Source: Eupeodes corollae (taxonomy: Eukaryota; Arthropoda; Insecta; Diptera; Syrphidae). From it: DNA of 64,000 bases. The stretch is taken from contig NC_079147.1 in NCBI RefSeq assembly GCF_945859685.1, positions 59,736,946 to 59,800,945 on the forward strand, given 5' to 3'. Below the pieces are notes generated by a model that made no database searches, was not told the origin of the DNA, and was given only the letters and a program-made list of their open reading frames with translations. Of this stretch, positions 1-13,220 are shown one piece after another (positions within the stretch are counted from its first letter, which is position 1; each line of letters starts with the position of its first letter). Made by a program: the position numbers and the translations under genes.

Positions 1-725
1 ACATGTTGTTCTCAAGCGTTGAGCATCTTTGTGACGTTTTTGTGGCGAATCTTGCGAAAAGATCTTAGTCTACATCCTTACAAGATAAAACTGACGCAAG
101 AACTGAGCCACTTGACAATTAGAAGCGGCGTATGTTCGTGAATTGGGCTGAGCAACAAATTGAAAATGATTCCTAGTTTCATAGAAAAATAATCTTCAGC
201 GATGAGGCTCATTTCGTGATGAATGGCTTCGTCAATAAACAAAATATGCGGCATTGGTCAGGCAGCAATCCACGTATTCCATGAGTCATCATTGCATCCC
301 GAAAAACAGGCACGTTATTGTAAATGGGGATCGCTCCCGTTCAATTATAACCGAATATTTTTGGCCCCAATTGGATGATATGAACTTGGAGGACATGTGG
401 TTCCAACAAGACGGCAAACGCCACAAGCCACACAGCAAATGTCACAATCAATTTATTGAAAACCAAATTTGAAGAACGTGTTTTTGACGAAATGGACCAG
501 TCGCTTAGTTGCCTCAGTCGTACGATTTAAAGCCGTTAGACTATTTCCTGTGGGTCTAAATCAACAAGCCAGCGACGGTTGATGAACTTCGTACGAATAT
601 CGAACGTAAAATTGCAGCAGTATCGGCCGATTATACTTGAAAACCATCGAAAATTGGGTTCACTGTCTGGATTTTGGCAAGCGTGCCCGTGGTGGTCAAG
701 CAAAAGAAATCGAGTTCCATACATA
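1..725 (+). pseudogene. rosa-like (DD41D) mariner transposase, decayed
   Basis: Remains of an IS630/Tc1/mariner transposase, the nuclear enzyme that cuts and rejoins transposon ends. Conceptual translation in several frames gives the landmarks in order: a linker like HPYKIKLTQEL near 78-110, the first catalytic region FSDEAHF near 196-216, VNGDRSRS near 322-345, the second catalytic block MWFQQDG near 397-417, and a broken C-terminus resembling ENW..DFGKRARGG near 640-700. It is the same family as the better copy at 25567. Stops and frameshifts occur throughout, and the PPRSCDLTPLD block is scrambled near 500-545. The N-terminal DNA-binding part lies before the window start. It cannot encode an active enzyme. 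Confidence 0.85.
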
Positions 726-3264
726 ATAACATCAAACGTACTTTTACAGGAGTACAAAATTTCATTGATACCCAAAATGTTTTTGTTTTTTTTTGAAAAT
801 ACTTTTGTAGCGCTCTTATTGAAAAACCCGATATTAAACTGAGAAATGGTGAATCCGGAGGGGGGGGATATACTTAGGCAGAGTATTTTTTTTATTTTTG
901 TAGGATTTCTCTTGAATTTAAGTCTAATCGAATTGCGTTAATAGATATGATAACTTATTAAATTATTCATTCATAATATACAAAAATTAAATTTGCATTT
1001 TATTGCTTTTTGAGTTTTATTGATTCCTTTTTGATCAAAATATTTTCAAAATTAATTTACGAGTAAGCAGACTAAAATGATAGTGATTATTGACAATAGA
1101 CTACAGGAAATTGTTTCAGAAGAAAAGAAGCTAAAAAAATTCATAAAATTCTTTAAGTAAATTCTGTTTTATTGTCCTAGGAAAAGACATCAAATTTTTG
1201 TTGCAAACTTTCTCATTTTTTGGCTTTTTCCATCTTTAATTTTCTAACCCTTCGCATTTATAAAAAAGTCAACAAGAACAAAACATATTATTTACACCAT
1301 TTCTGCATAAAACGTATACCTAGAACCCCTCTAAACTATTGTATGTTAGCTCTTAAATAGGGCATATTTAGAAAAATTTTGCAATCTTGGAATGCTTTTA
1401 TAAAAGGTTAAGGTTCATTCAAATGAAATCACTAGACCAAGTCATTGTGGAAAATAGTATTTTTCAATAAACTTTTAACTTAAGTTGTAACTATATATGA
1501 ATGTTCGGTGAAGATAAACTTTATGTTATTTTAATTTTGTCAGATTTCTCTACAGAACATTAAATAACATTTTTAAGCGGTGCACAAAAACTATTCTTGA
1601 TGTTAAGTGTGTGAACTCCAGATACTTAAAAACTACCCTTCTAACCTTCTTCTCATAACACCCAATATCGTTTAACAGATATTTATTCTTTTCCAAACAA
1701 ATTTTAAATACATATTGAAGCAAATTCAAATTAACATAAATTAAAAACTCTAAATTAAAGTTGATTAGCTGTTTTTTTTGTATAATTGTTTTTGGGGAAT
1801 AATTATCTCTTGTTTTATCGTATATGTATATCTTTTGTTATGTGGCATATATATTAGAATATATCATTTCTTCAGACAGTTCACTTTGTCTCTTGTTGAC
1901 AACTAAAACATTGTAAATTGATTCAAATGGGAACAATCGATTATTTGGAACCTAATCAGATCAAATTTTCAATTATCCTTTTCTATATTCAATATATAAA
2001 AGAAAGCTAACTATTTTTTGATTAAAGATTCTAAATCATAGAAGAAAGTGATAGAAAAATAAACTGAATTTACCCACACTCATAGTCATGTTATTTTTTT
2101 TGTTCTATGTTCCTTCCTTTAAAGACTTTGGCCTAGTTATTTGCAAACTCACATAAAACATGGGATACCAGAGCAAGGATACGAATATATGTAAGCATTC
2201 GTTCATTGTAGTATAATAAAAGGAACTTATTGATCGATGCCAATGGGATATCAAATGTTGTTAACTCCTATGCACAATGATTTAACTATTAAATTCTTCT
2301 ATATACGATACCGACGTATCTACTCCCCAATGAAGAATTTTTAATTACTATTTGCAGGATTTAATATTATGTGCATGTACATTGTTCACACACAACTGAG
2401 ACATTATATTTAATTGTACATAAACCTTAAACAATTTATGTACATGGATACACATTCCTTAAGAAGAATAGAAAAACAAAAATAACAAGAAACTTCTTCA
2501 GACATTTATGAGAGATTAAGGATTCATCGTTTATGTTCCTACGGATTTAGGTATGCGATACGTTTATAGTGAGATACTTTTTTAATTATAAGGATCTTTT
2601 TTTGCTCTTGTTAAGTGTTATTATGGGTCGTTTGGAAAAGTTTGGTGTCTGCTTATTTTTTGAAGAGGGAATTGAGTGTGAAGCAGTTTATCAGTTTTTA
2701 AATATTCTTAGAGTTTGAACAATGTTCTATGATGATGTTGGCTTTTGACAAACCGAAACATATTGGCTTATAAAATCGATTTATTTAAGGGCATCAAAGC
2801 CATGGAGTTCCTTTTTATACATATGGTTATATAAAGAATTGTGATAAATAAAGAAATGTTAATTTTTTCAGTATTGTCGATATATGAAGTGGCTTGATTA
2901 TTTATGCAGAAGGCTAAGTTCGATTTGAAGACGAAGGAAAAAATATTCACTATTTTGGTATTGAAATTCGGAATGTATTAATGTGAGTTTAATAGAAAAA
3001 ATATAACTAGCACTAGAATTAATTGACTTGGATTAAATTGTCCCACTTAAAAGAACTGAAATATTAAGAAGTGCGTATACGCCTAAGTGTTATTTGGAAG
3101 TCTTAAGATTAAATACTGGTCTTAAGTCATTCATGGAAATCATTTCTTTAAATATATCTGACCATCTTTATTAATTTAAAATATTTATTTGGAAATTATA
3201 GTGTTGTATTGATTGAAATTAAAATATGTATGTTCTAAAAGTCTAGAAGCTGCTGTACCTGAAC
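726..3264. other. AT-rich stretch with no recognisable gene
   Basis: The first ~130 bases are probably the 3' flank of the rosa-like relic, with T-rich runs near 780-800. The rest is AT-rich sequence with short homopolymers and no coding similarity I can recognise on either strand. The only open frames are short and of low complexity. Confidence 0.6.
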
Positions 3265-3345
3265 AACCTTTTCTTCCTCTGCCAGGATCAACCCACTATA
3301 CCTGTAAATAGTGGGCTATAATGGTGGTTAATGGAAGGAAAGGTT
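3265..3345. repeat. Imperfect two-tier stem-loop
   Basis: The outer arms AACCTTTTCTTCC (3265-3277) and GGAAGGAAAGGTT (3333-3345) pair with one mismatch. The inner arms CCCACTA (3292-3298) and TAGTGGG (3309-3315) pair perfectly around a 10-base loop. It could be a palindromic transposon end, a foldback MITE core or chance. No duplicated target site is evident. Confidence 0.45.
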
Positions 3346-3639
3346 AAAGGACTTCTCGATCAGACTTGTTGACAAAGTGCTGTCGTGGTTTTGATTAAGA
3401 GTTTTAGCACCTCTACTGTTGAAGAGAATTACAACCAGTTGTAGAGAGTCCTTGCCGAGAAACGGTTCCGTTACTCACTTTAGTTGCCATACTCCTCCGA
3501 AAAGGCTTAACCAATTTCAATGAAATTTTGCAGATACATTCGGTAGGTCTGAGAATATGTTTTTATCTTTTGTATGTATTAATAAGTGCAGTTGTTTATC
3601 ATTGCATCAACATGTGCACGGTGCAATGATCTTACGATA
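3346..3639. other. Possible noncoding Helitron flank
   Basis: No gene. The segment near 3490-3550 reads CCAATTTCAATGAAATTTTG, a phrase I associate from memory with noncoding parts of insect Helitrons. It lies just before the helicase remnant in the same orientation. This link is an inference. Confidence 0.3.
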
Positions 3640-4590
3640 GTTTCAGTGACGCTATGTACAATGAAGCATTGATTGCTATTGAGGATCTTTGCATCACCAT
3701 TGACAACTTACCACTCAGTCATTTCGGTATGCATTCAACAAATCGAAAGGCATCTTATTTAATAGACACTGAATTGAATCGTGAACTACAATACAATACT
3801 CTAGAAATGGCTCGGAATGTCCCACTAATGATTGAAGAACAAAGAACCATTTATGACCTCATCATGCTCGCAGTTTTAGCAGTTTAGGATGCACCAGGTG
3901 GAACTGGCAAAACATTCCTTATTTCGCTAGCGCTTGCTTAAATGCGTTCAAATAATGGTTACGCATTGGCTGTTTCATCTTCTGGCATTGCGGCAACTTT
4001 ATTGGATGGAGGCAGAATGTTGTGCAATATGAACAAACAATAATCCATGGCCGCATTGCTGAAACAGTGAAAAATTACATCTGGGATGAACAGGACATTG
4101 AAAGATATAAAAAACAACGACAGACTATTTGGTAGCAATCTATTCAGGTGATTTCGGACAAACACTTCGCGTTATTCCGTGATCAAAATCATCGCCACTG
4201 TGGCGTAATGTTGAAAAAGTACAACTGAAAGTAAATATGAGTGTTCAAATGCTTCAGAATCTATTCACTGAAACATTTTAAAAACAACTTTTGGATATAG
4301 GCGACGGAAAAGTTACTTCAGATGAAACGGAATTGCCAAAATTACCGGTCAATTTCTGCAAGATTATTGATTCACAAGATGATTTCATTAATTAGATATT
4401 TCCCGTTTACATTTGTACACAGAGAATATACAAATCAAAAACAAAAAATGTGGATGTCAACAAATAAAATCACAAGATACAACATTTGTTACCAGGAGAC
4501 TTAGTACCATACTAATCTATTGATACAGTTTGTGATGGCAGCGAATCAATTTTAAGAGCTCCTTCAGACTTTCCAAGCTGAGCAGTGTCT
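3640..4590 (+). pseudogene. Helitron Pif1-like helicase fragment
   Basis: Decayed helicase portion of a Helitron RepHel protein, which in active elements drives rolling-circle transposition. A first open piece (3654-3887) carries EALIAIEDLCITIDNLPLSH and NVPLMIEEQRTIYD. Next come, across frameshifts, the Walker A P-loop DAPGGTGKTFLISLALA (3889-3940), ALAVSSSGIAATLLDGG (3963-4015), WRNVEKVQLKVNM near 4201-4240, KQLLDIGDGKV near 4281-4315 and LLPGD..IDTVCDGSE near 4488-4545. The order matches Pif1-like helicases of insect Helitrons. The block between Walker A and WRNVEK is badly shortened, the Rep nuclease is absent and there are several stops, so it is dead. No Helitron terminus was found next to it. 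Confidence 0.85.
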
Positions 4591-4604
4591 TCCAAGTCTC
4601 AGTT

Positions 4605-5150
4605 CTCAATATGAAGGCCCTATTACAAGCTGATATTACATTATCGATGATAGCCAAAATAAAATACATTTCTGCTACAATAATCAAATCGAAGCTTGTA
4701 AATTACTTTAGACTCTGCTGGGTAACAGGTCACAGCGGTGTAACTTGGAATGAAAGAGCTAATGAGTTGCCCAAGATTGGTACAACACTGAACCTCATTG
4801 GTAACAACATACTCCAAGAAACCAATGAAAGAAGGAATTGCCTTGACACCTGTGACTGCACTGCCAGTAAACTATGACGTGAATTCAACCCTCCACTTAT
4901 GCCATTGCCCAGTACCAAGAGAAACACACACTAGAAACAAATTCTTAGGCAGACACTTCTTCAATAATCTTGAAAAACTTGATGATACGAGCATTCCAAC
5001 CAGCCTTTAAGTTTTCATCAAACTCTCTAAACAGCTAGAACAAGACAATCTTTAATATAACACGTTTAATGACTCTTTTAGGGAAGTTCAATACGTCAGG
5101 GTATCACAATAGATCTGCATTGATCTAAGTGTTGCGATAAAGTCATCAAT
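4605..5150 (+). pseudogene. LINE RNase H and C-terminal domain remnant
   Basis: 3' piece of a non-LTR retrotransposon whose ORF2 ends with RNase H. The readable core is CWVTGHSGVTWNERANELPK (about 4720-4775), the usual WVPGHSGxxGNExADELA block holding the late catalytic His/Asp region. In another frame LHLCHCPVPRETHTRNKFLG followed by HFFNNLEKLDD (4892-4985) resembles the Cys-rich tail of such elements. The sequence near 5098-5145, GGTATCACAATAGATC onward, looks like a short 3' UTR. The RT and endonuclease are missing, as in a 5'-truncated insertion, and frameshifts are present. Confidence 0.7.
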
Positions 5151-7300
5151 TGCCAGACTATCAACCTAATATAATCTCAATTAAGTCGTGCGATGAACCA
5201 GATATTGTTCTTTTTCAAAATTAATTCTTTTGATCAATTTAAAGCTAAAAATAAAATTGCTTTGATGCGAATATACCGCTTCTAAAAAACATTAATTTAA
5301 AAATTAGTCTTTAAAATTAATCTTTTGAATTTATAAAGTTATTGGTTCATTTTAGTAAAAATTCTGGTTTTTAATCAAACGAGTCCATTCATCAGGCAGC
5401 TAATTCTAAAATAACATCTTTTTTCCTAAGTCAAAGAATTGCATTAAAGATTTTTTGTTACAGGTAACCGCTTTTTGCAAAAACTGGGCAAACAATAGAT
5501 AATTTTTGAAACCTTACAAAAAGAAAACATAAATACGTAAAAGAGTTACAAAAACTAAATACAAAGAAAAGGAAATATTTTGGTTTCTGTTACATTAGTC
5601 TGTAGAAATGTTTCATTGAAGAAATACAAATCTGACCACAGCTAATGATCAATAAAATACTTTTTAAAGATAACAAAAGACATGTACTTCACTCCAGAAT
5701 TGTTTTGTCGTAAACGCCAAATTTGTTGTTCTGAGAAAAAAAACGCATGTGAAAGTTTAGGACATTATAAAAAATCACAATAATCTTGACCAATCTTTGG
5801 CATAAAATGGTAAAGACTTCTAGGGTCTGCTATTTTTTTTCTTTCAGCAATGATTTTTTGATATTTGCACTTATAGTTGCACTAAAATTAAGTTCTTTGG
5901 GGTTGAAAATGCATATTTAGTTTCATTTTAATAATGTTAATGAAGTTCCAAACCGCTTATTTTGAAATGTAGTGTAAAAACTTCATGTTTACAATATTTC
6001 AAAATTTGTATTTTACTGAATGGAACAACAGAAAGTTTCGGCCGACCGGCCTTAGATTGAAATGCCATGTAAGCTTTGGCCTGTTTTTGCACGATTTTTA
6101 GTTAAACATTTTGAAATTCACTTTATTCTTGCTTTGGGAGGAGTTATTATTTTAATGAAGGAGTTATTATTTAAATGAAAGCATTATCAGGAATAATTTG
6201 ATTCAATATTTCAAATCGATGCTGCGATATCATCCCTAGAGCGACCACTTTGACTTTTATTCCAAACAGCACAAATGTATTAGTTTGGGTTTTTGGGGCA
6301 GCAAAAAACTAGCGATCATTTTGAAAGCAATAAGTTTTTTTGAAAATAGATGAGGCATTTTCTTTTGGAAGACAAAAAACACTTTGTAAATCAAAACGCA
6401 GACTTTTCCGTGGATTAATGTTTTGTCCATCTAGGCCCCTCTCTCTCTTTTCTTAATTGCAGCTTTTTCATTTTTGCGCACGGGTCTTTTTTGGTCTGTA
6501 AAAGGAAATGTTGAACTAGTAATTGAATTCTCTTCTGTAAAAATATTCCTTGAAAGGGTTTTCTGAAATACATTTTATACATTTAATAAATGTTCAGATT
6601 CCCATCAATTTATTTCTGGTAGAAGAAGCTTTACAATAATGGGAATCAATGGTTGGAAAACTTGAAATGTGATCGTATACCTCTTTAATACTTTCTGGAG
6701 AAGTTACTTTTTTAACATTTTTTCCTGTTTAATATGATCAAAGAAATAATAAATTATTCTCTCACTTACTGATAAAGTATTAAGAAAACAAATTTTGCAT
6801 ACACGTACGACAATACAAAGTTTAGCAAAAAATAACGAAAATATTGGAGTATACGACAAAAAAAATTTTGAAAATGAAGATTTACGACAAAGTTCACGCT
6901 TAGTTTCTCAGCAATGGTAAGCGATATAAAAATTCTGATGACAGCAATAAAAAGATCACATTCAAAAACCTATATCTGCATCATTAGTTTACGAACGACC
7001 AAGATGGCGTTTACGACAAATCAATTATAGGGCGATGATTTCTAAAGCTTATAATATTCAAAAATGCTATTAATTTCTTTGTTTCTTGTTCAATCAAATG
7101 ATCAAAAACAAAAATACTCAATTACTTGAAAACTCATAAAAACTTAATAACAACCATTAAGTTTATTTTTAAAATAAAAAAAGTTACTGAGCACCTCCCT
7201 TTTATACCCATATCCAATCCTGCAATCCTCAAACTTCAATCATAATGTCTCCAAAAATAACCAATTTCACCACAAAAACAGACAACAATGGAGAATAATT
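5151..7300. other. AT-rich stretch with no recognisable gene
   Basis: No coding similarity seen. Around 6436-6462 a pyrimidine-rich run ends in CAG and resembles a 3' splice site, but no coding exon follows it. Confidence 0.55.
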
Positions 7301-10300
7301 ATAATATTGGTTAAGTTTTCTTTTTTTTTTTTTTGTTGTATTTATTATTTTTCTATTTCCATTACCTTTACACTTCATCAAAATTCAAAGCAACTCCATT
7401 AATAGGGTCATTTCCACACAATATTTCGTGACAAGGTAACCAATATCAAAAACAAAATTCCCTCATTAAGTAGGTAAGGTATCAAAGTCTTAATCTTTTT
7501 CTGCATTAAAATAATCGAAAGAAAGAGAGAGAAAAAAAATAAAAATAATAATAATACCTGTATAAATACCCAAAAGGGTATTAAAACTACCCCTACCAAG
7601 GCCATCTCAATGAAAGCGAGACTTTGCTATTTTTAAGTACCCTTTTTTCAACAAAAAAAAATACGACAACAAGAAAAAAACACAAAAACAGAATAAAAAT
7701 TCCTTGGACAACAACAAGGACCCCTTCCACAATAATTATTATAGGACCATTTTTCTTGCTCAATTATAATAAAAGAACGTCACGCACTTAAACTTTTTTG
7801 TCTAAAGGTATAAAAACCAAGCTAACAACAAACTTTTGACCGCCAAACGCGTTGTTCATAGATTTATATACTCGTTCATATGTATTTATGCAGTGAGAAT
7901 GTATAAGCTTCATTCACAATAAATGTATATTTGAATTTAACTCACCTTTCTTACACTGTTAGTGTTATTGTTATTGCTGCTGGTAAAAAAACACCCTGTA
8001 CTGTTCCTATCGCACATTAATTTAGCTTATTTTGTGGTGGTTTCGAAATCCACCAACTTACACTACACCATTTATTCCCACACAAACATCCCCTTTACGC
8101 ACTATAAATACGCACAAACACCAACACGAACACCACCGACAACGGCAACGACGACGACAAAGGACGAAGAACGTCCAAAACAACGAAACGAAGAACGAAG
8201 GCAAAAAGGACGAGTAACAGTTGTAGGTAAATTAATATAGAGTTTAATAATAATCTAGGATTCAAACCTACAAGGTTGGTTTCGAAAGAGAGGATATTAA
8301 GTTTTGGAATCAAAAATTGTTTCAATTAGTATTTATTTTGTCCCACTGTGCGGTACCGAGTGCGGTACGAGTGTGGCTCTCTCGTGATGTGTAAAAACTC
8401 TCTTTTATGTCCTTTTTGTGTTTGTATACGTAATTCAGTTTTAACTTTTTTATTCTTCTCTTCTTTCTTTCTTTTGGTTTTTTAGGTTAGGCAGGACAAA
8501 TAAACTCTAATCGGTTAGTAGGTACATTTTTATCTCTTTTAGCTTTTAGTAGGTATGTACGCGTATGCACGCAGGATATTTTTTTTTTTTTGAAATACAG
8601 ATAGGTATATCGGTGGGAAAGGACTCACACTTTTACTATTTTTTTAAAATTTAAATCTATATAAACTAAAGCAGGTATATAGACGATGATGCTTTCAGCA
8701 CGACAAGGATATGGATTTCATTTGAACTTTAATTTATTTTTGTATAAAATTTCAATTCACTTCACATCACTTCAACACTGCCTGTCACAACCCAGTCACA
8801 CACAATCACGAGTAGAAATATAATATTTTGGATTTTGCGCATATATGTAGTGAATCTGGAAAATATAACGATGACTAATATCCTTACTCACTGCAAACAG
8901 GGTTGAAGTTCATATCTTATATTTTTGCAGGATCTCTCTGTGTACTATACACATTATCAGGACTCAGGAACATACACAAAAGTAAACGAAAGGAAGCAAG
9001 TATGTAAAAACTTTCGAAAAAGATAGCTAGCTGTACTACCTAAAGTATATTTGTATTTTATCGATTGCGATTTGCAACATCAAAGGACTATGATTGTAAA
9101 AGTTCATTTTTACTCACAAAAGAAAAAATTTAATTTGTAGTTTGTTTTTAATTTAACAGGGATACAAGGACATTGTTTGCTTTGTAAGTTTTTTGATTCA
9201 CGTAACGCCCAAAAACACTAAAAACACAATTTTTATTTTTAGAACAACGTGGGTGGTGTGTGGCGCGAGAATTCATTGAATTAAAAAAAGGAGAGAACTA
9301 TGAAAACCACACACAATTTGTTGATTTTTATGTATCTATCTATTTATACTATCGAACATCATCCTCATCATTATCATCATCAAGGACACGGACGGCTTTT
9401 GGTTGCACTATTCTATTCTATACCCCACCACACGAAACGGAAACGACGACGAGCGACGGAAGAAACAACTAGAAACTAGAAAAACGAATAAAATTTACAA
9501 CAAAAACCACAATTTTGAAGTACGCGATTTTTTATATTTTTCGTATGCATTCGAGGACGACAAGGATAACGACGTCGTACCTTGGTGGTTTATTTCGCGT
9601 TTCTATGGGCAAGGAACCGAACACAGAACCGACAAAAGAAACATACAGCCATCCAGCCAACCCATCAGCAATTGAGTGTAAGAAAAGGAGCGAGTGTATA
9701 TACTACGAGACGAGACTACGACTACGGCTATACGACTACGAATACAACAATTTTCGAAGAACAAAAAGCTCCGAATTCAGAAATATTCGGTTTGGTTTCG
9801 GACTCAAATTGCTGCCAAATATGGCGCCTCTTCAAATTAAAATACTATTTGATCCTTGGAGCTGCCTGGAGTGGAGCTCTGAATGTGCTCGGTACTCTTT
9901 TTGAAGGTACTCGGTACTCGGAATTTGCTCCTTGCTGCTGCTGATGATGGTGTGAAATCTGAAAAATTTGAAATCCTAAAAGGAAAAGCAGGACTACACT
10001 CCTTTGGAGTAGGTATAGCGTAGGTATGTCCTTTATGGTAGGTTGATTACGGTAGGTATCGCCTTCGTCCTCGTCGTCTCGGACGGCATTGGTCTCAGCC
10101 TCGACGCGCGTGCCATACAGAGTTCGTTTTGGTCTACCTTTCGATAGGGTATATAGGATAGGTGTATGTACCTTGCATTAGTTCTTTTTGCTTCTGATGG
10201 AACAAGTGTTGTGGAAAAAGTTGTAGTATTTCAGATTAGTATTGGTTTTATTTCTTCAAAAAATTGTATTTTCTGGATTACTGTCTCCATCTGGTTTTTT

Positions 10301-11149
10301 GAGAGTGAGGATTCGGATATGAGTATGTAAGGATATACAAATATTGTTGTTTTTTGATTGTGTGTGAGCGAGTGAGTTATGTGTGTACACCGTGATTCAA
10401 TTTGACTCCCGAAAGATACATGCCCGAAAAATACAAGATTTTGATATAGAAAGTTGTTGCCGCCTGGGAGAGTCCTTTATACTCCTACCCAACTACATAT
10501 AGCTACCTACGACAATAACGACGACGAGGAAAACGACTACGACTATGAGTTCAAGTACGAGTATCCTTTCCTATTCTATCCTATCCTATTCTTTACTATC
10601 CTGCGGGGGTTGGTTGGAAAAATATTTAAGAGAGATGGAGGACGATGAGGTCAAATATAAAAGCTTTTTTATATGAACTTTGTGTGTTCGATAAAATTAT
10701 GTTGTTGTTTTTTTTTATTTCATTTAAGGTTGTTTTTTAACTTCTTTGATTCGTTTGTTTTATTTTTTGATTCCTTATAGCGGTTAGTACCTTTTACCTA
10801 CCCCCTATAAAAGTCGATGTTATTTTTGTGTTTTTTCTTTTGTTTTAATATTATTTTTTTATTTGATACTGGTACAATACGATAATGGAGGAATAGAATG
10901 GTGCAATTATCTGGTGTTACAAATGTAATAATAAAAAATTGGGGTGGTGATGGTGAGAACCATGGTGGTGATGGTGGTGAGATTCAATTATACGATAAAA
11001 AATTGATGTTTGTGGGGCATGAGAAGAAAGGGTAGACTGATAAAAATAATGTATAGGAGGTCAGCAAATCTTGGACTAAGATTTTAAGGATTTGTTTATT
11101 TTTTATTTTATTGTTTTCATAAAAGGATGGATTTTCAAGGAAGCAATGT
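7301..11149. other. Low-repeat, ACGACG-rich stretch; possible host regulatory or 5' UTR DNA
   Basis: No convincing protein gene. The segment lacks recognisable TE protein and is locally richer in GC and CpG, with ACGACGACG-type runs near 8146-8160, 9441-9451, 9557-9575, 9700-9745 and 10500-10545. It also has microsatellite-like AAT, CAT and TCATCA runs near 7545, 9358-9390 and 10940-10982. Reading frames here (for example 9515-9904) change composition along their length and show no domain. The look resembles fly promoter-proximal or 5' UTR sequence, which is only inference from composition. Confidence 0.3.
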
Positions 11150-13168
11150 GAAGATTGTTTACACTAAGGCACCTCTCCTTATCGAGACGGCAGCGGAGGA
11201 ATTTTTGAGATGAAATCAACGGTGGCGTAAACAGTTGCAGTATGGTTGAACTAACTATAGTAAACACCTTGTAGGGCTTCTACTACTTATTCGGAACACA
11301 GGAGCGGTTTATCCGTCTCCTCGTCCCTGGAGTTATACTAAGGATCTGGCCTTCCAAGTTGGGGGTTGTTCCGTCGGGGTGACTTCCTGACTAAGTAAAA
11401 AATAACTAAGTTGCCAAGCACCAACAAGCCTCGGATACGGACAGATTTATTGTTGACAACCCAAACAAACGAAATAAGGACAACGAACTTCGGATCTGTA
11501 CTTTGAATGTTAGGTCTCTTAACAGACCACGTGCAGCCGAACAATTAGCGGAAGCCTTAAACTGCTGCAAGGCAGATATTACCTCCATCCAAGGAGTGCG
11601 ATGGGATGGACCGGGCAAACGCAAACTAAAAGACTGCGATATATACTACGGTGACTACTGCCGAGAACAAAGGCAGCGTCTATTTGGGTGTGGATTTGTT
11701 GTTCGAACTAGACTCAGGCAAAAAGTCTTGAGTTTCGACAGTGTGAGCGAGCGCATCAAGACAATCCACATCAATGCTTAATTCGCTAACATAAGCCTAA
11801 TATGCGCGCATGTCCCAACAGAGGAAAAAGATAAACAGACAAATATTCTTCGAGCCCTTGGACAAGACTTATGAGCAGTGTACTGCTATGACATTAAAAT
11901 AATCTAAGGAGATTTCAACATCAAGCTAGGAACAGAAGCAATCTTTGGTGGCGCGCCTGCACGACGCCACCTCCGACAACGGATTCAGGCTGATCGATTT
12001 CGCTACGAAGCGAGACGTTCTCGTGGCTAGTACGCAGTTCACACATCTTATTATCCATAAGGGGACATCTCCTAATCAATCATCTGTCAACCAGATTGAC
12101 CACAATGCGAACGACGCATAACACTTCTCCATGATACAGGAAGTCTGAACTTTCCGAGGGGCCAACATTGACTCGGACCAATACCTCGTTGTAACCAAGG
12201 TACGGCTACGGATATCTCGATCCAAGCAAAAACAAGGAAGTACTTTGAGTAGTTTCGACTTTAGACGGCTTCAACGGGAGAGACTGCCATGTCCTAAAAA
12301 CCTCCCAAGGGTACCACTCACATTCCAAAGCCTGTAAGGAAGATCAGGGGAACATCGTAGTAGAACCGCAGTCTAAGTTGAGAATATGGAAAGACCACTT
12401 CTGTAAATTATATAACGGCGATGACGAACCGAATTGCGCTGTAAGACACGCCCGACAGCAGCTGGCGATGTCATCGTAAGGAGTATGCACCAACTCATCT
12501 GCAAAATAGGGTCGGAAGAAACATGTCCGATCAGTGGAATCTCAGCATAGTTTGCCCGATACATAGAAAAAAAAAACTCTAAATTGCGCCAACTACAGAA
12601 TTATCAGTCTCCTTAACATTGCATATAAGATCCTCTCTACTGTATTATGTGAACGTCTGAAGCCGTTCGTCAACAACCTGATAGGTTCTTATCAGTGCGG
12701 CTTCAGACCAGAATAGTCCACTATCGACCAAATATTCACACTACGGCAGTTCTTGAAAAAACCCAGGAGCTTCAAATCGATCCCATCATCTCTTAATCGA
12801 TTAGAGCGTGTTAGAATGCTTCCAAAGACAAATTGGGTTGTTTTTGGTCCCGTATGCATAGATGGAGAATGGATGAGAAGATGACGAACAATACGGGCTG
12901 TACAGCGACACTGATCTAGCTAACAGAACTAAAGTGCAACGGTTTAGATGTCAGGTCATGTAACACTCCAGACCGGAAGGTCTTCGAATCCAATTCCGAG
13001 GGACGGTGCAGTAGAGGAAGACCGCGACTCAGGTAGCGCACGCAGGTGGGTGAAGACCTGAACCAACTTGGCGTGCGAAACTGAAGACCGAGCTTGCTGG
13101 AGACGCATGTTGGTTGAGGGCCAGGTTGCCCCCCCTCCCCCGGACTGTAGGGCCACCTTAAATAAGTA
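11150..13168 (+). pseudogene. RTE-type LINE, copy A, internally deleted
   Basis: Shortened relative of the full-length element at 40015-43501. Similarity starts in the 5' leader (CACTAAGGCACCTCTCC, about 11162) and runs into the endonuclease start, including NVRSLNRPRAAEQLAEAL (11506-11560) and IYYGDYC...QRLFGCGFVV (about 11640-11700). Reading is then broken. A deletion near 12290-12330 joins endonuclease to the RT approach (QSKLRIWKDHFCKLYNGD near 12370-12425). RT scraps include NYRIISLLNIAYKI near 12594-12635 and YQCGFRPE near 12690-12712. A second deletion near 12780 jumps to the C-terminal tail (VCIDGEW). It ends with GCCACCTTAAATAAGTA, like copy B. Not functional. Confidence 0.9.
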
Positions 13169-13179
13169 TGTTATGTTAT

Positions 13180-13220
13180 GCCACCTAATTTATTTTTTAA
13201 AAATAAATAAATTAGGTGGC
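13180..13220. repeat. Palindrome where two RTE-like 3' ends meet
   Basis: GCCACCTAATTTATTT at the left is the inverted complement of AAATAAATTAGGTGGC at the right, with a short A/T centre. Each arm looks like the 3' terminus of an RTE-type element (the GCCACCT end plus a TTTA/TAAA tail), placed tail to tail. Confidence 0.6.

Noticed and set aside
6436..6462. Pyrimidine tract plus CAG resembling a splice acceptor
   Set aside because: No open exon or coding similarity follows, and such tracts are frequent in AT/T-rich DNA.
9515..9904. 129-codon frame in the ACGACG-rich stretch
   Set aside because: It overlaps other frames of similar length, changes composition along its length and has no recognisable domain.
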